Source: Roseovarius mucosus DSM 17069
GTDB taxonomy: Bacteria; Pseudomonadota; Alphaproteobacteria; Rhodobacterales; Rhodobacteraceae
Length of the DNA stretch: 64,000 nt
Reading direction: 5' to 3'
Assembly: GCF_000768555.3 (NCBI RefSeq)
Contig: NZ_KN293975.1
Coordinates: forward strand, 725,344 to 789,343
Part shown: piece by piece, positions 49,221-57,899 of the stretch
Layout of the letters: each line of letters starts with the position of its first letter
How positions within the stretch are numbered: position 1 is the first letter of the stretch
The notes under the pieces: generated by a model
Databases searched by the model: none
What the model saw: only the letters and a program-made list of their open reading frames with translations
What the model was told of the DNA's origin: nothing
Program-made: the position numbers and the translations under genes

Positions 49221-49685
49221 TCAACGCGCGCGCAAGGCCATCTGCCAGAGTGCGGCCAACCCCAGCGACATGAGCATGTTCCAACTGGCCATTGACAGGC
49301 CAAGCATTTCCCAAGGCACCTGATCGCAGCGGACCAAGGGGGCCGCCATGATCTGTTCAAAGAGCGCATCGGCGCTGATCCCGTCCGTGCCGGAGGACGA
49401 ACAACTGGTCGGACCTTGCCACCAGCCACGCTCGACCCCGGTGTGATAACCACCAAGAGCCGCAGTGGTCAGGGCCGCCAAGAGACCTGCAAGGCTGAAC
49501 AGGCGGGGCAGGGCAATGAGGGCTACAGCGCCGAAACCGATTGCGAGCACATGCGGCCATCGTTGCCAGATGCAGAGCTTGCACGGGGCCATGCCGCCCA
49601 AGTGCTGAAACCCAAGCGCCCCCAGCATAAGGGCTGCGGACCCGCCTGCGGCGAGGAGAATTAGGTGCTTCTGGCTTAGTTTCAT
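49221..49685 (-). CDS. dsbB: Disulfide bond formation protein B
   Basis: A 154-residue protein with four predicted membrane helices. The quinone-side pair is Cys-x2-Cys in APCKLCIWQRWPH, and the periplasmic loop has the second pair in PTSCSSSG and VRCDQVPW. It reoxidises DsbA with quinone. The ATG at 49685 lies inside the TGA of the upstream DedA-like gene (one-base overlap), so TTG 49688 is not needed. Confidence 0.9.
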   Translation of the reverse strand: MKLSQKHLILLAAGGSAALMLGALGFQHLGGMAPCKLCIWQRWPHVLAIGFGAVALIALPRLFSLAGLLAALTTAALGGYHTGVERGWWQGPTSCSSSGTDGISADALFEQIMAAPLVRCDQVPWEMLGLSMASWNMLMSLGLAALWQMALRAR

Positions 49686-50263
49686 CAAAGGAACCTCGTC
49701 GCGTAAAAGCCGCCAAAGAGCAGGACCACAAAGGCGATGGTCACGAGGCCAAGACGGCGCTCAATGAAATCGCGCACCGGGGCCCCGAACTTCCACAGAA
49801 GGGCCGCGACCAGAAAGAAGCGGATGCCGCGTGCGAGAATTGAGCTAGCGATGAATACACCAAGCGGCATCGCGGTCCAGCCGGACATAATGGTGATGAC
49901 CTTGTAGGGAAAGGGCGTGATGCCGGCGGTCAGCACAGCCCAGAACCCGAAATCGTTGAACCGCCCGCTGAATTCGGCCATCGCGTCGCCCTTGCCGAGG
50001 GCTGCGAGGATCGGCTGGCCGATCTCCTGAAAGGCAAAGGCACCGATGGCATAGCCCAAGAGCCCTCCCAGAACCGAGGAGACGAGGGCAACGACCGCGA
50101 TCAACCATGCGCGCGACGGGCGGGCGAGGATCATCGGGATCATCAGCACATCGGGCGGGATTGGAAAGATAGAGCTTTCGATAAAAGACACCGCCGCCAA
50201 GGCCCAAAGCGCATGGCGGTGATCGGCCATGCGGATCGTCCAGTCATAAAGCGCGCGGATCAT
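49685..50263 (-). CDS. YqaA/DedA-like membrane protein (VTT domain)
   Basis: A 192-residue protein with the VTT (SNARE-associated) fold: FIESSIFPIPPDVLMIPM at the start, GGLLGYAIGAFAFQEIGQPI and FGFWAVLTAGITPFPYKVITI. Relatives include undecaprenyl-phosphate and lipid flippases. The ATG at 50263 is preferred; the frame continuing to 50614 runs through tRNA-Leu. It overlaps dsbB by one base, forming a two-gene operon. Confidence 0.85.
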   Translation of the reverse strand: MIRALYDWTIRMADHRHALWALAAVSFIESSIFPIPPDVLMIPMILARPSRAWLIAVVALVSSVLGGLLGYAIGAFAFQEIGQPILAALGKGDAMAEFSGRFNDFGFWAVLTAGITPFPYKVITIMSGWTAMPLGVFIASSILARGIRFFLVAALLWKFGAPVRDFIERRLGLVTIAFVVLLFGGFYATRFL

Positions 50264-50406
50264 CGGTGTCTCTCGGGTTGCCTGACGCGAGACACCACGC
50301 CAATTGGCCGGGGTCAAGGCCCGAGAGATTTCTTGTGCAATTTCCACCAAGAGAGTCCTTTTCGCCACTGGACGCCGGTCGTATGCTTGGCTAGAGAAAG
50401 AACAGT

Positions 50407-50492
50407 GCCCAAGTGGCGGAACGGTAGACGCAGCGGATTCAAAATCCGCCGCCTTTACGGGTGTGTGGGTTCGAATCCCACCTTGGGCACCA
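50407..50492 (+). tRNA. tRNA-Leu (anticodon CAA)
   Basis: The acceptor stem GCCCAAG/CTTGGGC closes the molecule. The anticodon arm GCGGA-TTCAAAA-TCCGC gives anticodon CAA, and the long variable arm and T loop (GGGTTCGAATCCC) are those of a class II leucine tRNA. A discriminator A and an encoded CCA end follow. The D arm is GGCGGAACGGTAGACGC. Confidence 0.96.
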
Positions 50493-50543
50493 TTCGCTTT
50501 CCCTGACCAGTATCTGAAAATATTGCCTGTCCGGTGTCCTGGC

Positions 50544-52136
50544 TCAGGGAGCGAAGGCGAAGGTGTCGGGTCGGGCGTGGTCCCAGTATTTCGCAAAGGC
50601 CGGATGAGTGACATGACCGCTGAGCAATTCGCCCGGTTGCAGCCAGAGATATTGGCTGGCGGCGGAGCGCACTTCGCGGCTGTTGACGCGGATCATCAGG
50701 TGATGCGGGGTGAATTCCTGTGGGCGCTGGAGACCAGAGGATTCCACCGCTTCCTTTAGCGCAAAGAGTGTGTTGCGGTGATAATTGGCGACGCGCAGAT
50801 GCTTTTCCGTAACGACGATCGCACGGTAACGCCCGGGATCCTGCGAGGTGACGCCCGTGGGGCATTTGCCGGAATGACAAACCTGCGCCTGAATGCAACC
50901 TACCGCGAACATGAATCCGCGCGCGATGTTACAGCCATCGGCGCCAAGGGCGAACATGCGGCACATGTCAAAGGCGCTGATGATTTTGCCCGAGGCGATC
51001 AGCCGGATGCGGTCGCGCAGTCCCACACCGACGAGGCTGTTGTGCACCAGCATCAGCCCCTCGCGGATGGGGGCCCCCTTGTGATCGGCGAATTCTACCG
51101 GGGCTGCGCCCGTGCCGCCTTCGGCCCCGTCAATGGTGATGAAATCTGGCGTAATTCCGGTTTCATGAAAGGCCTTGACCATGGCGAACACTTCCCAGGG
51201 ATGGCCCACGCAGAGCTTGAGTCCCACAGGCTTTCCGCCTGAGAGTTGGCGCAGGCGGGCTATGAACCGACAGAGCCCCTCGGGCGAGGAAAATTCGGAG
51301 TGGGCGGCGGGGCTGATGCAGTCCTGACCTACGCGGACGCCGCGCGCCTCTGCAATCGCCTCTGTCACTTTGGCCCCCGGCAGGATGCCACCGTGTCCGG
51401 GCTTGGCCCCTTGGCTCAGCTTGATCTCGATCATCTTGACCTGATCGTTGGCGGCATTTGTGGCAAACATCTCGGGGTCAAATGCGCCATTGGCCGTGCG
51501 GCATCCGAAATAACCCGAACCAATCTGCCAGATCAGATCGCCGCCATGTTTGCGATGAAACCGAGAGATGGAGCCTTCGCCGGTGGTATGCGCAAAGCCA
51601 CCCAGTTTCGCGCCCCAGTTCAGCGCCTCGATCGCCGTGGGCGAGAGCGCGCCATAAGACATGCCCGAGATGTTGAGCGCAGAGCTGTCGTAGGGTTGGG
51701 CGCAGTCCGGGCCGCCGATAAGGTGACGAAAGGAAATGTCGCCAAGATGGCTTGGTGACATGGAATGATTGATCCACTCGTGGCCCACGGCATTGACATT
51801 GCGCAAGGTACCAAAGGGGCGTAGGCCCTCAATCCCCTTGGAGCGGCGATAGACCAGCGCGCGCTGCTCGCGGGAGAATGGGGTCTCGTCGTGGTCGCTT
51901 TCTAGGAAATATTGCCGGATTTCGGGGCGGAAATGCTCGAAGAGAAAGCGCAGCCGTGCTGAGAGCGGGTAGTTTTTGAGCACGGCGCGTTTGGTCTGGA
52001 ACAGATCGTAAAGACCGATAAACGCGGCCACGCCTGCAAGCCCCGCTAGCAATCCGCCCCAAAAAGGCAACCAGACAGCCAGCAGCCCGCCAACAGGCAC
52101 GAGCAAAATGCTAAGCAACAGTGGAATATAACGCAT
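50544..52136 (-). CDS. FMN-binding glutamate synthase family protein
   Basis: A 530-residue protein with two N-terminal membrane helices (about 1-45), then the FMN-binding glutamate synthase barrel. Signatures are MSYGALSPTAIEALNWGAKLG, KPGHGGILPGAKV, TIDGAEGGTGAAPVEF and the 3Fe-4S-type cysteines in GCIQAQVCHSGKCPTGV. It lacks the amidotransferase domain of GltB, so the nitrogen donor is unknown. GGGAGGA lies upstream of the ATG at 52136. It stands alone, convergent with the tRNA. Confidence 0.88.
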   Translation of the reverse strand: MRYIPLLLSILLVPVGGLLAVWLPFWGGLLAGLAGVAAFIGLYDLFQTKRAVLKNYPLSARLRFLFEHFRPEIRQYFLESDHDETPFSREQRALVYRRSKGIEGLRPFGTLRNVNAVGHEWINHSMSPSHLGDISFRHLIGGPDCAQPYDSSALNISGMSYGALSPTAIEALNWGAKLGGFAHTTGEGSISRFHRKHGGDLIWQIGSGYFGCRTANGAFDPEMFATNAANDQVKMIEIKLSQGAKPGHGGILPGAKVTEAIAEARGVRVGQDCISPAAHSEFSSPEGLCRFIARLRQLSGGKPVGLKLCVGHPWEVFAMVKAFHETGITPDFITIDGAEGGTGAAPVEFADHKGAPIREGLMLVHNSLVGVGLRDRIRLIASGKIISAFDMCRMFALGADGCNIARGFMFAVGCIQAQVCHSGKCPTGVTSQDPGRYRAIVVTEKHLRVANYHRNTLFALKEAVESSGLQRPQEFTPHHLMIRVNSREVRSAASQYLWLQPGELLSGHVTHPAFAKYWDHARPDTFAFAP

Positions 52137-52248
52137 GCGATCCTCCCTTTTGCCCGACCGCTGCACGAATTGTTCCAAGCGCCGAGGCCTTAGGTCAGTC
52201 TTTTATGCACGAATTCTTAGCAATCTGCGAAAGGGTTTTGGTTTTCGC

Positions 52249-55200
52249 TCAATAATCGCGCTCAAAGAACACGCCGACCCCAGAGGAGCCATCGTTAGAG
52301 GCCCCGCCCTTGAGCGTGACACTGTCGCTGAGATCAAAGTTGAGATTTATGCGTTGCTTCCCGTCGCTGTCGGCTGTGACCTCGGTATAGACCTTGTCCG
52401 AGATATACGCGCCGGCACTGACCTCTGTGCCGCCATCTTCGGTTTGGGTGACGTCCAGATCCGAGAGGCCGATGGCACCGCGCAGCTTGCCGACCACGTC
52501 GGCGTTGCTGTTGCCCGACAGTGTCGCCACTGCCGAGGCCATCTGTGCAGCCTGAAACGCTGAGATATTGTCGAGGCCACGGCCAAAGATCAGGCGCGAG
52601 ACGACCTCTTCCTGTGGCAGATCGGGATCAGAGGCAAAACGCACCTCGGGCGCGCTTGCCAAGCCTTCGACGATGACCTGAACGGCAACATCGCCCGCAT
52701 CGGTGGTGGCCACAAATCGTAGAAATGGATCGAGCGAGCCTTGCATGGTAATGCGCCCCTCGGTCATCGTAAGCCTTTGACCAAGGATGTCGATCCGTCC
52801 GCGGATCAGTTCAAAAAACCCGTCTGGGGCAACGGCATCGGTGGTTCCCGCTAGGCGCAAGTTGCCGCCCAGTTCGGCATCAAGCCCGCGCCCACGAACA
52901 AAAATCCTGTTAGGCGCGCTGATCGACAGATTGAGCGCATAGGGCCGTGCGCGCCCCGCGGTTTCGGTCTGGATCAGGCCAGCGCGCGCGCGGGTTTGGC
53001 GTACCGCGGCCGGTTCGTTCCGATGCTGAAGATCCGGCAGCGAGACCGAAGACGCCCCCAATCCAGACGGGATGCGGATATTGGTTTCCTCGAGTGTCAG
53101 TGCCCCGCCGATCCGTGCGCCGCCCGTCAGGGGGCCATTAACGCCGATGTTGCCATTTACCGTGGTGGTGTAGATCAACTGGTCGGTCAGCACGAGACCG
53201 TCAAGCCCAACCTCCAGATCACCCGAGAAACCGGGTGTCAGGCCAATCGGCCCCGTCACTCGTATCTCACCACCATCGCGCATCCGGGCGGTGAAGTCTG
53301 TCTGCACGCGGCTTTGACCGAGGGTTGCGGTGCCGCTCAGGGTTTCGACCGTCAGGCCGGTTGCGGGCAGGGCGATACGTGTGTCAGAGGTGCTGATCGT
53401 GCCCGAAACAGAAGGCAGGGCAGGGGCCCCGTTGATCCGCAGATCATAGCGCGCCGTGCCCTGAATCGCATTTGGCCGGATATAGCTATTGGCAAGCGCC
53501 AAGGGGAGCGCGCCGCTGGCGCTCAGATCAAGCCGCGCACCGTGATCTACGATATCGCCCGAGACCTGCGCCGTCGTGCCCCCCGGACCTTCGGCTGAGA
53601 GTGTCACGGCCACCCGTTGTGCAAAATCTCCGGACAGGCTGGCGCGCCCCGTAGCCGTCACCGGACCTGCAAAATCCGGGGCGAAGAGCCCGAGATTGTT
53701 CAGACGCACATTGAAATCCACGGGGGCGTCGGGGCGGGGCGATCCTGCTGAGAGAGTGAGTTGTGGTGTCTCAAGCTCGACCGTGTCAATTTCGATCCGG
53801 TCAAGACGCCTCGCACCGGCGGCCGTGAGCTTGAGCCGTCCGGCGATGAGCTTGTCAAGGTCCGCAATTCCGGTCCGCAGGTCACGCCCGTCAATCGCTG
53901 TATTGATCTCCACATCCTGCCCGCGATCCTTGGCTTTACCCGCGACCCTGAGGTCAAGTGCGCCGCGCAGGGGCTGACCAACCAGAGCGTTGAAACGCGC
54001 CAGATCGGTGATCTCGGCCCGAAGTTCGCCACTGACTGGCAAACCCGCCGCCTCGGGCGAGAGCGATGCGTCGGCGCGCAAGCGGGTGCCCATGAATGCA
54101 GCGTCAAGCCCGGTTAGTGTCACGTCACCGCCGGTTTGCCACGCAACATTGCTGCTGAGTTCCGCCGGGCCGGACAGACGCGGATCGGCGAGCGCGAGAT
54201 CAGTCAACCGCGCTGCAAGGCTGAGCGCGCCGCTGTTCCCGTTCAAACGCCCCGATGCCGTGGCGCGAATAACCTCGTTCTCGACCTGAAGTCGGTCGAG
54301 CGCGATGCCTGTTGTGTCGCGGCGTGCCGCGAGAGAAAGCGTGCCCGCGCTTGCGATCAGGGGGTCAACCTCGGCGATGCCGACTGCCAGTTGATCTGTT
54401 TCGGCATCGAGCGTGATGTCGAAGTCACCCCCAAGCAGGCTGCCGGATCCTGTCATGGTGGCCTTGGCGGCACCTGCGATATTCTGTCCGGTGAGGGCAG
54501 CAAAGCGTTTGAGATTGGGTGCCTCCAGCGTGGCGGTACCAGAGACGGGAAAGCCGTCAGCAAAGGCAGAGATTCGCCCGTTGCCCATGAGCTGCGCTGC
54601 GCCTGATGTAAGGCGGAGCGCCCTCAGGACAAGCGGGCGACCCTCGGTAAAATCGAGAGAGGCGAGCCCGCCAATCTCTGTTCCGACGGCCTCGGACAAT
54701 GCTGGATCGTCAATGCGCATCCCGCCCAGGTCGAATTCCATCAGCGCGGTGACACCGCGTGGCGCGGTGCGTTCCAAGGCACCACGGCCTGAGAGGGTCG
54801 CTGTGGAAAGAGCGATGTCGGGACGCTCGAACCCGGTCAGACCCAGCCGTGCGCGCCAACGGTCGCCGCGCGCGGCATCAAAGGCGGCGTCAATCGTGGC
54901 GCCCCGGATATGGATTGCCGGGCCGCTGATCGGCAAACGCACGCGGGTTTCGCCATCCCCCAATTTCCCGTTGAGCCTGAACTGCTGTGGCCAACCCGCC
55001 GCATCGAGCGTCAGGGCACCGGAGAGGGAAATTTGTGCCGCCGTAAGCGTGAAATCCGCGATCTCCAGAGCCCCGTTCTGTTGGCGCGTGCCGGTCATTT
55101 TGAGCGCGCTTTGCGTGCCAAAGAAGGGGCGGTAGTCGGCGGCAATGAGGGGGGTGAGATCGCCAGAAAGGGTCGCGCCAAAGACCTTGGCTGTCGTCTC

Positions 55201-55989
55201 ATCTGCGGCTGCGTCGCGGATCGTGACTTGCCCGGTCAGACGGGGTGTGCCGTCCGAGGCGAGGCGGATTTCGGCCGTATAGTCATTCAAAGGGGCCGTG
55301 CCGCTGATCCCGAGCGCAAGCGCGGGCCGATCCGGCAGTTGCAGCAATGTGGCAGCGATGCCGCCTGCGTCCTCTTGCAACGACAGATCAAGTGCCAGAA
55401 CCTCTGTCGCATTGACAAAACTTGCGTCGAGCGTGACCGCGCCGCGCCCGTCAAGCCGGGTCACGTCTATTTCTGCCGCACCTTCGCCACTGCCCAGTGA
55501 CAGCCGACCGAGCAGGCGCAGGGCGATTTCTTCGCCCAACAGGGGCGCGCCAAGCGTGAGCGTCTCGGCGCTGATTTCGCCGATATTGACCGAGACCGGA
55601 AGCTCTGGCAGGCGGAATGGCGTGGCCTCTGCCATCTCTGGCGAGAGCGGTTCTTCGGCGATCGGGGCGCGTGCCACAATGATTTCTCGTGCGGTCAGGC
55701 GGTTGACCTCGACCCGGCCGCGCAAAAGCGCCGTGCGCGTCCAATCGAGTGCCACCTCGCGCAGCGTGAGCCAGATGCCATCGCGGTCGGCGATGGTCAG
55801 TTCCTCGATTGTGGCCCGCGACGACAGCGCCCCGGCAAAGCCGGTGATCCGCACTTCGCGCCCTGCACCGGACAGGTTGTCTTCAAGAAGGGCCTGCAGA
55901 TAGCCGCGGTCCTCATCAGCGGATTGCGCCAAGAGCGGGGTCGCAAACGCAGTCAGCACCAGTGAAAGGATGAAGAACAGTCGGGCCAT
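52249..55989 (-). CDS. tamB: Translocation and assembly module protein TamB
   Basis: A 1246-residue protein with an N-terminal signal anchor (LFFILSLVLTAFATPLLA), a very long beta-taco repeat region (about 30-900) and the C-terminal DUF490 region with RGRGLDAELGGNLRL, RGRIDILGQRLTMTEGRI and a terminal YISDKVYTEV...GVFFERDY barrel-like end. It bridges inner and outer membranes and works with TamA in lipid transport and outer-membrane protein assembly. The ATG at 55989 overlaps the tamA TGA by one base. Confidence 0.93.
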   Translation of the reverse strand: MARLFFILSLVLTAFATPLLAQSADEDRGYLQALLEDNLSGAGREVRITGFAGALSSRATIEELTIADRDGIWLTLREVALDWTRTALLRGRVEVNRLTAREIIVARAPIAEEPLSPEMAEATPFRLPELPVSVNIGEISAETLTLGAPLLGEEIALRLLGRLSLGSGEGAAEIDVTRLDGRGAVTLDASFVNATEVLALDLSLQEDAGGIAATLLQLPDRPALALGISGTAPLNDYTAEIRLASDGTPRLTGQVTIRDAAADETTAKVFGATLSGDLTPLIAADYRPFFGTQSALKMTGTRQQNGALEIADFTLTAAQISLSGALTLDAAGWPQQFRLNGKLGDGETRVRLPISGPAIHIRGATIDAAFDAARGDRWRARLGLTGFERPDIALSTATLSGRGALERTAPRGVTALMEFDLGGMRIDDPALSEAVGTEIGGLASLDFTEGRPLVLRALRLTSGAAQLMGNGRISAFADGFPVSGTATLEAPNLKRFAALTGQNIAGAAKATMTGSGSLLGGDFDITLDAETDQLAVGIAEVDPLIASAGTLSLAARRDTTGIALDRLQVENEVIRATASGRLNGNSGALSLAARLTDLALADPRLSGPAELSSNVAWQTGGDVTLTGLDAAFMGTRLRADASLSPEAAGLPVSGELRAEITDLARFNALVGQPLRGALDLRVAGKAKDRGQDVEINTAIDGRDLRTGIADLDKLIAGRLKLTAAGARRLDRIEIDTVELETPQLTLSAGSPRPDAPVDFNVRLNNLGLFAPDFAGPVTATGRASLSGDFAQRVAVTLSAEGPGGTTAQVSGDIVDHGARLDLSASGALPLALANSYIRPNAIQGTARYDLRINGAPALPSVSGTISTSDTRIALPATGLTVETLSGTATLGQSRVQTDFTARMRDGGEIRVTGPIGLTPGFSGDLEVGLDGLVLTDQLIYTTTVNGNIGVNGPLTGGARIGGALTLEETNIRIPSGLGASSVSLPDLQHRNEPAAVRQTRARAGLIQTETAGRARPYALNLSISAPNRIFVRGRGLDAELGGNLRLAGTTDAVAPDGFFELIRGRIDILGQRLTMTEGRITMQGSLDPFLRFVATTDAGDVAVQVIVEGLASAPEVRFASDPDLPQEEVVSRLIFGRGLDNISAFQAAQMASAVATLSGNSNADVVGKLRGAIGLSDLDVTQTEDGGTEVSAGAYISDKVYTEVTADSDGKQRINLNFDLSDSVTLKGGASNDGSSGVGVFFERDY

Positions 55990-57797
55990 CAGAACGCCTG
56001 CCCAATGCCGATATAAATTTCGAGGTCTTCCCCGGCCTTGTCGCCTAGGGGCGTGGCGATATCCACGCGAATTGGACCCACTGGGGTAAAGTAGCGCGCA
56101 CCAATCCCGGCACCGCTGTGCCAATCTCCGCGGCCCGTGCCAAGGGCATCCTGACCGACAAATCCCGTGTCGGCAAAGGCGACGGCCTGAATGTTGTCAG
56201 TGACAGTGGCGCGGAATTCACCCGAGAAGCCAACAAAAGCGCGCCCGCCAACCGTGACACCGGGGGCAATGTCGACGCCGAGAGATTGGTAATCCTGCCC
56301 GCGCACAGTGCCTGCCCCACCGGAGTAAAACAGCATGTCAGCTGGAATTTCGCCTACCGATGGGCCTGCGACCGATCCGAACTGCGCGCGCCCTGCCAGT
56401 GTATAGCGGTCGCCCGCGCCAAAGCTGCGATAGTGCCGGGCATCGGCAAACATCCGCGCCCCATCCCCCGATTTTTCGTCGAGACCGATAAAGGGCGTCA
56501 GCGTGACCTCGATGAAATGGCCAGAGGTGGCATTGAGCTGATCATTGCGTTTGTCCCAAGTGAGACTGGCGGGAAAGAGGAGATGCTGCAGTTCGCGCCG
56601 CCCCAGATCGTCGTCGATGTCGGAATAGCGATAGGAAATCCCAGCCTCGCCGCGCAACTCCTGCGAGAATATCCGGGTGAAGCCACCGCCGATCTCGACC
56701 TTGGATTCGGTATAATCCGGTTCGTCATTGCCCTCGATCACTGCCAATAGAAAGAGGCCGGTATCGGGGTGAAAGGTTGCGGGACGGTCATAGCGTGCGC
56801 CAAGACGGTAGTCCTCGCCGCCTGAGTCGCCACCGATGCCACCGATCATGGCATCAAGCCGCAACCGTTCCGCCCCGCCAAAGAGGTTGCGATGCAGCCA
56901 AAAGCCCGAGAGCGTCAACCCTTCGAGTGAGGCCAGTTCCGCGCCAAAGCCGAGGCGGCGCGGTTTGGCGTCGGTGACGCGGGCCGTAATGTCAAGACTT
57001 CCGTCGGTATTGGGCCTGTCCGCCTCGATCATCACGACCGATCGAAAGGCACCGCTGCGGCGCAGGCGCGCAGCGGCCTCGTCCAATTCCTCGGGCGAGA
57101 ACTGTCGTCCGGTCGGCAGTCCTGCAATATCGCGAATGCGCTCTGGACGCACGCGGCTTTCGCGACTTTCCTCCGCCAGCAAAAGCCTGCCGAAACGCAG
57201 GCGCGGGCCGGGATCAAGGCTGATGTCGGCAAAAAGCGTCGAGTCCGCGTGATCGGCGATAATGGTTTGCTCTGCAACAAGCGCCTTGGCGTGGCCGCTG
57301 GCGCGCCACGCGGCGATACTGCTGCGCGTGGCCTCGCCGATCAGATCGCCCTTGGCCCGGTTGCCCTTGGCAAATTCAGGTGGCAGTGCGGTTTTTGGCG
57401 CAAGCGGTGCGACGCGGGCGGTTGAAAAGACGAAGGGTGCGTTGCGTTCGACGGTGATGTCGATCTGTCTGATTTCGTTTGGCGCGCGCAGAGGGGGGAT
57501 GCTCGCGGCTTCCTGGCCGTCGACGCGGATGCGGATCACGCCGCCATAGAAGCCTTCGGCATAGAGTACACCGATCAGGCGCCCGTAATCCGATTGTGCG
57601 GCGGCCAGCAAATCCTGTGCGGTCGCTTCTTCTTTCGCGGCGGTGGTTATCGAGAGCGACGCGCTGCGCAGCCGGTCCGTGAACCCATCCCCCGCCTCGG
57701 GAGCGGTAAACCTGACCTCGGCGGCGTATGCGAGCGAGGGCGCAAGACAAAGGCAGAGCGCGGTAAGGGCCGATTTTCCGAACCTTGATTGCAGCAC
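55989..57797 (-). CDS. tamA: Translocation and assembly module protein TamA (Omp85 family)
   Basis: A 602-residue outer-membrane protein with a signal peptide (about 1-25, ending AYA), POTRA domains to about 280, then the Omp85 barrel with GGAGTVRGQDYQSLG and the end VDIATPLGDKAGEDLEIYIG and a terminal Phe. The GTG at 57797 has a GGGGGG site seven bases upstream and gives a proper signal peptide. The TTG-type frame to 57860 is less likely. It is the first gene of the tamA-tamB operon. Confidence 0.92.
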   Translation of the reverse strand: MLQSRFGKSALTALCLCLAPSLAYAAEVRFTAPEAGDGFTDRLRSASLSITTAAKEEATAQDLLAAAQSDYGRLIGVLYAEGFYGGVIRIRVDGQEAASIPPLRAPNEIRQIDITVERNAPFVFSTARVAPLAPKTALPPEFAKGNRAKGDLIGEATRSSIAAWRASGHAKALVAEQTIIADHADSTLFADISLDPGPRLRFGRLLLAEESRESRVRPERIRDIAGLPTGRQFSPEELDEAAARLRRSGAFRSVVMIEADRPNTDGSLDITARVTDAKPRRLGFGAELASLEGLTLSGFWLHRNLFGGAERLRLDAMIGGIGGDSGGEDYRLGARYDRPATFHPDTGLFLLAVIEGNDEPDYTESKVEIGGGFTRIFSQELRGEAGISYRYSDIDDDLGRRELQHLLFPASLTWDKRNDQLNATSGHFIEVTLTPFIGLDEKSGDGARMFADARHYRSFGAGDRYTLAGRAQFGSVAGPSVGEIPADMLFYSGGAGTVRGQDYQSLGVDIAPGVTVGGRAFVGFSGEFRATVTDNIQAVAFADTGFVGQDALGTGRGDWHSGAGIGARYFTPVGPIRVDIATPLGDKAGEDLEIYIGIGQAF

Positions 57798-57899
57798 CTG
57801 ATGCCCCCCTTCGACTCTGTCTTTTATGGCATTGCACCCTTGGGATTGCCACCCTTGCAAGCCGTAAAACGAGGCGCGGAGAGCGGTCGTGGCAAGAAA

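Noticed and set aside
50213..50614. Open frames on both strands across 50213-50614
   Set aside because: They run through the tRNA-Leu gene and lack protein features. The DedA-like gene is best started at 50263.
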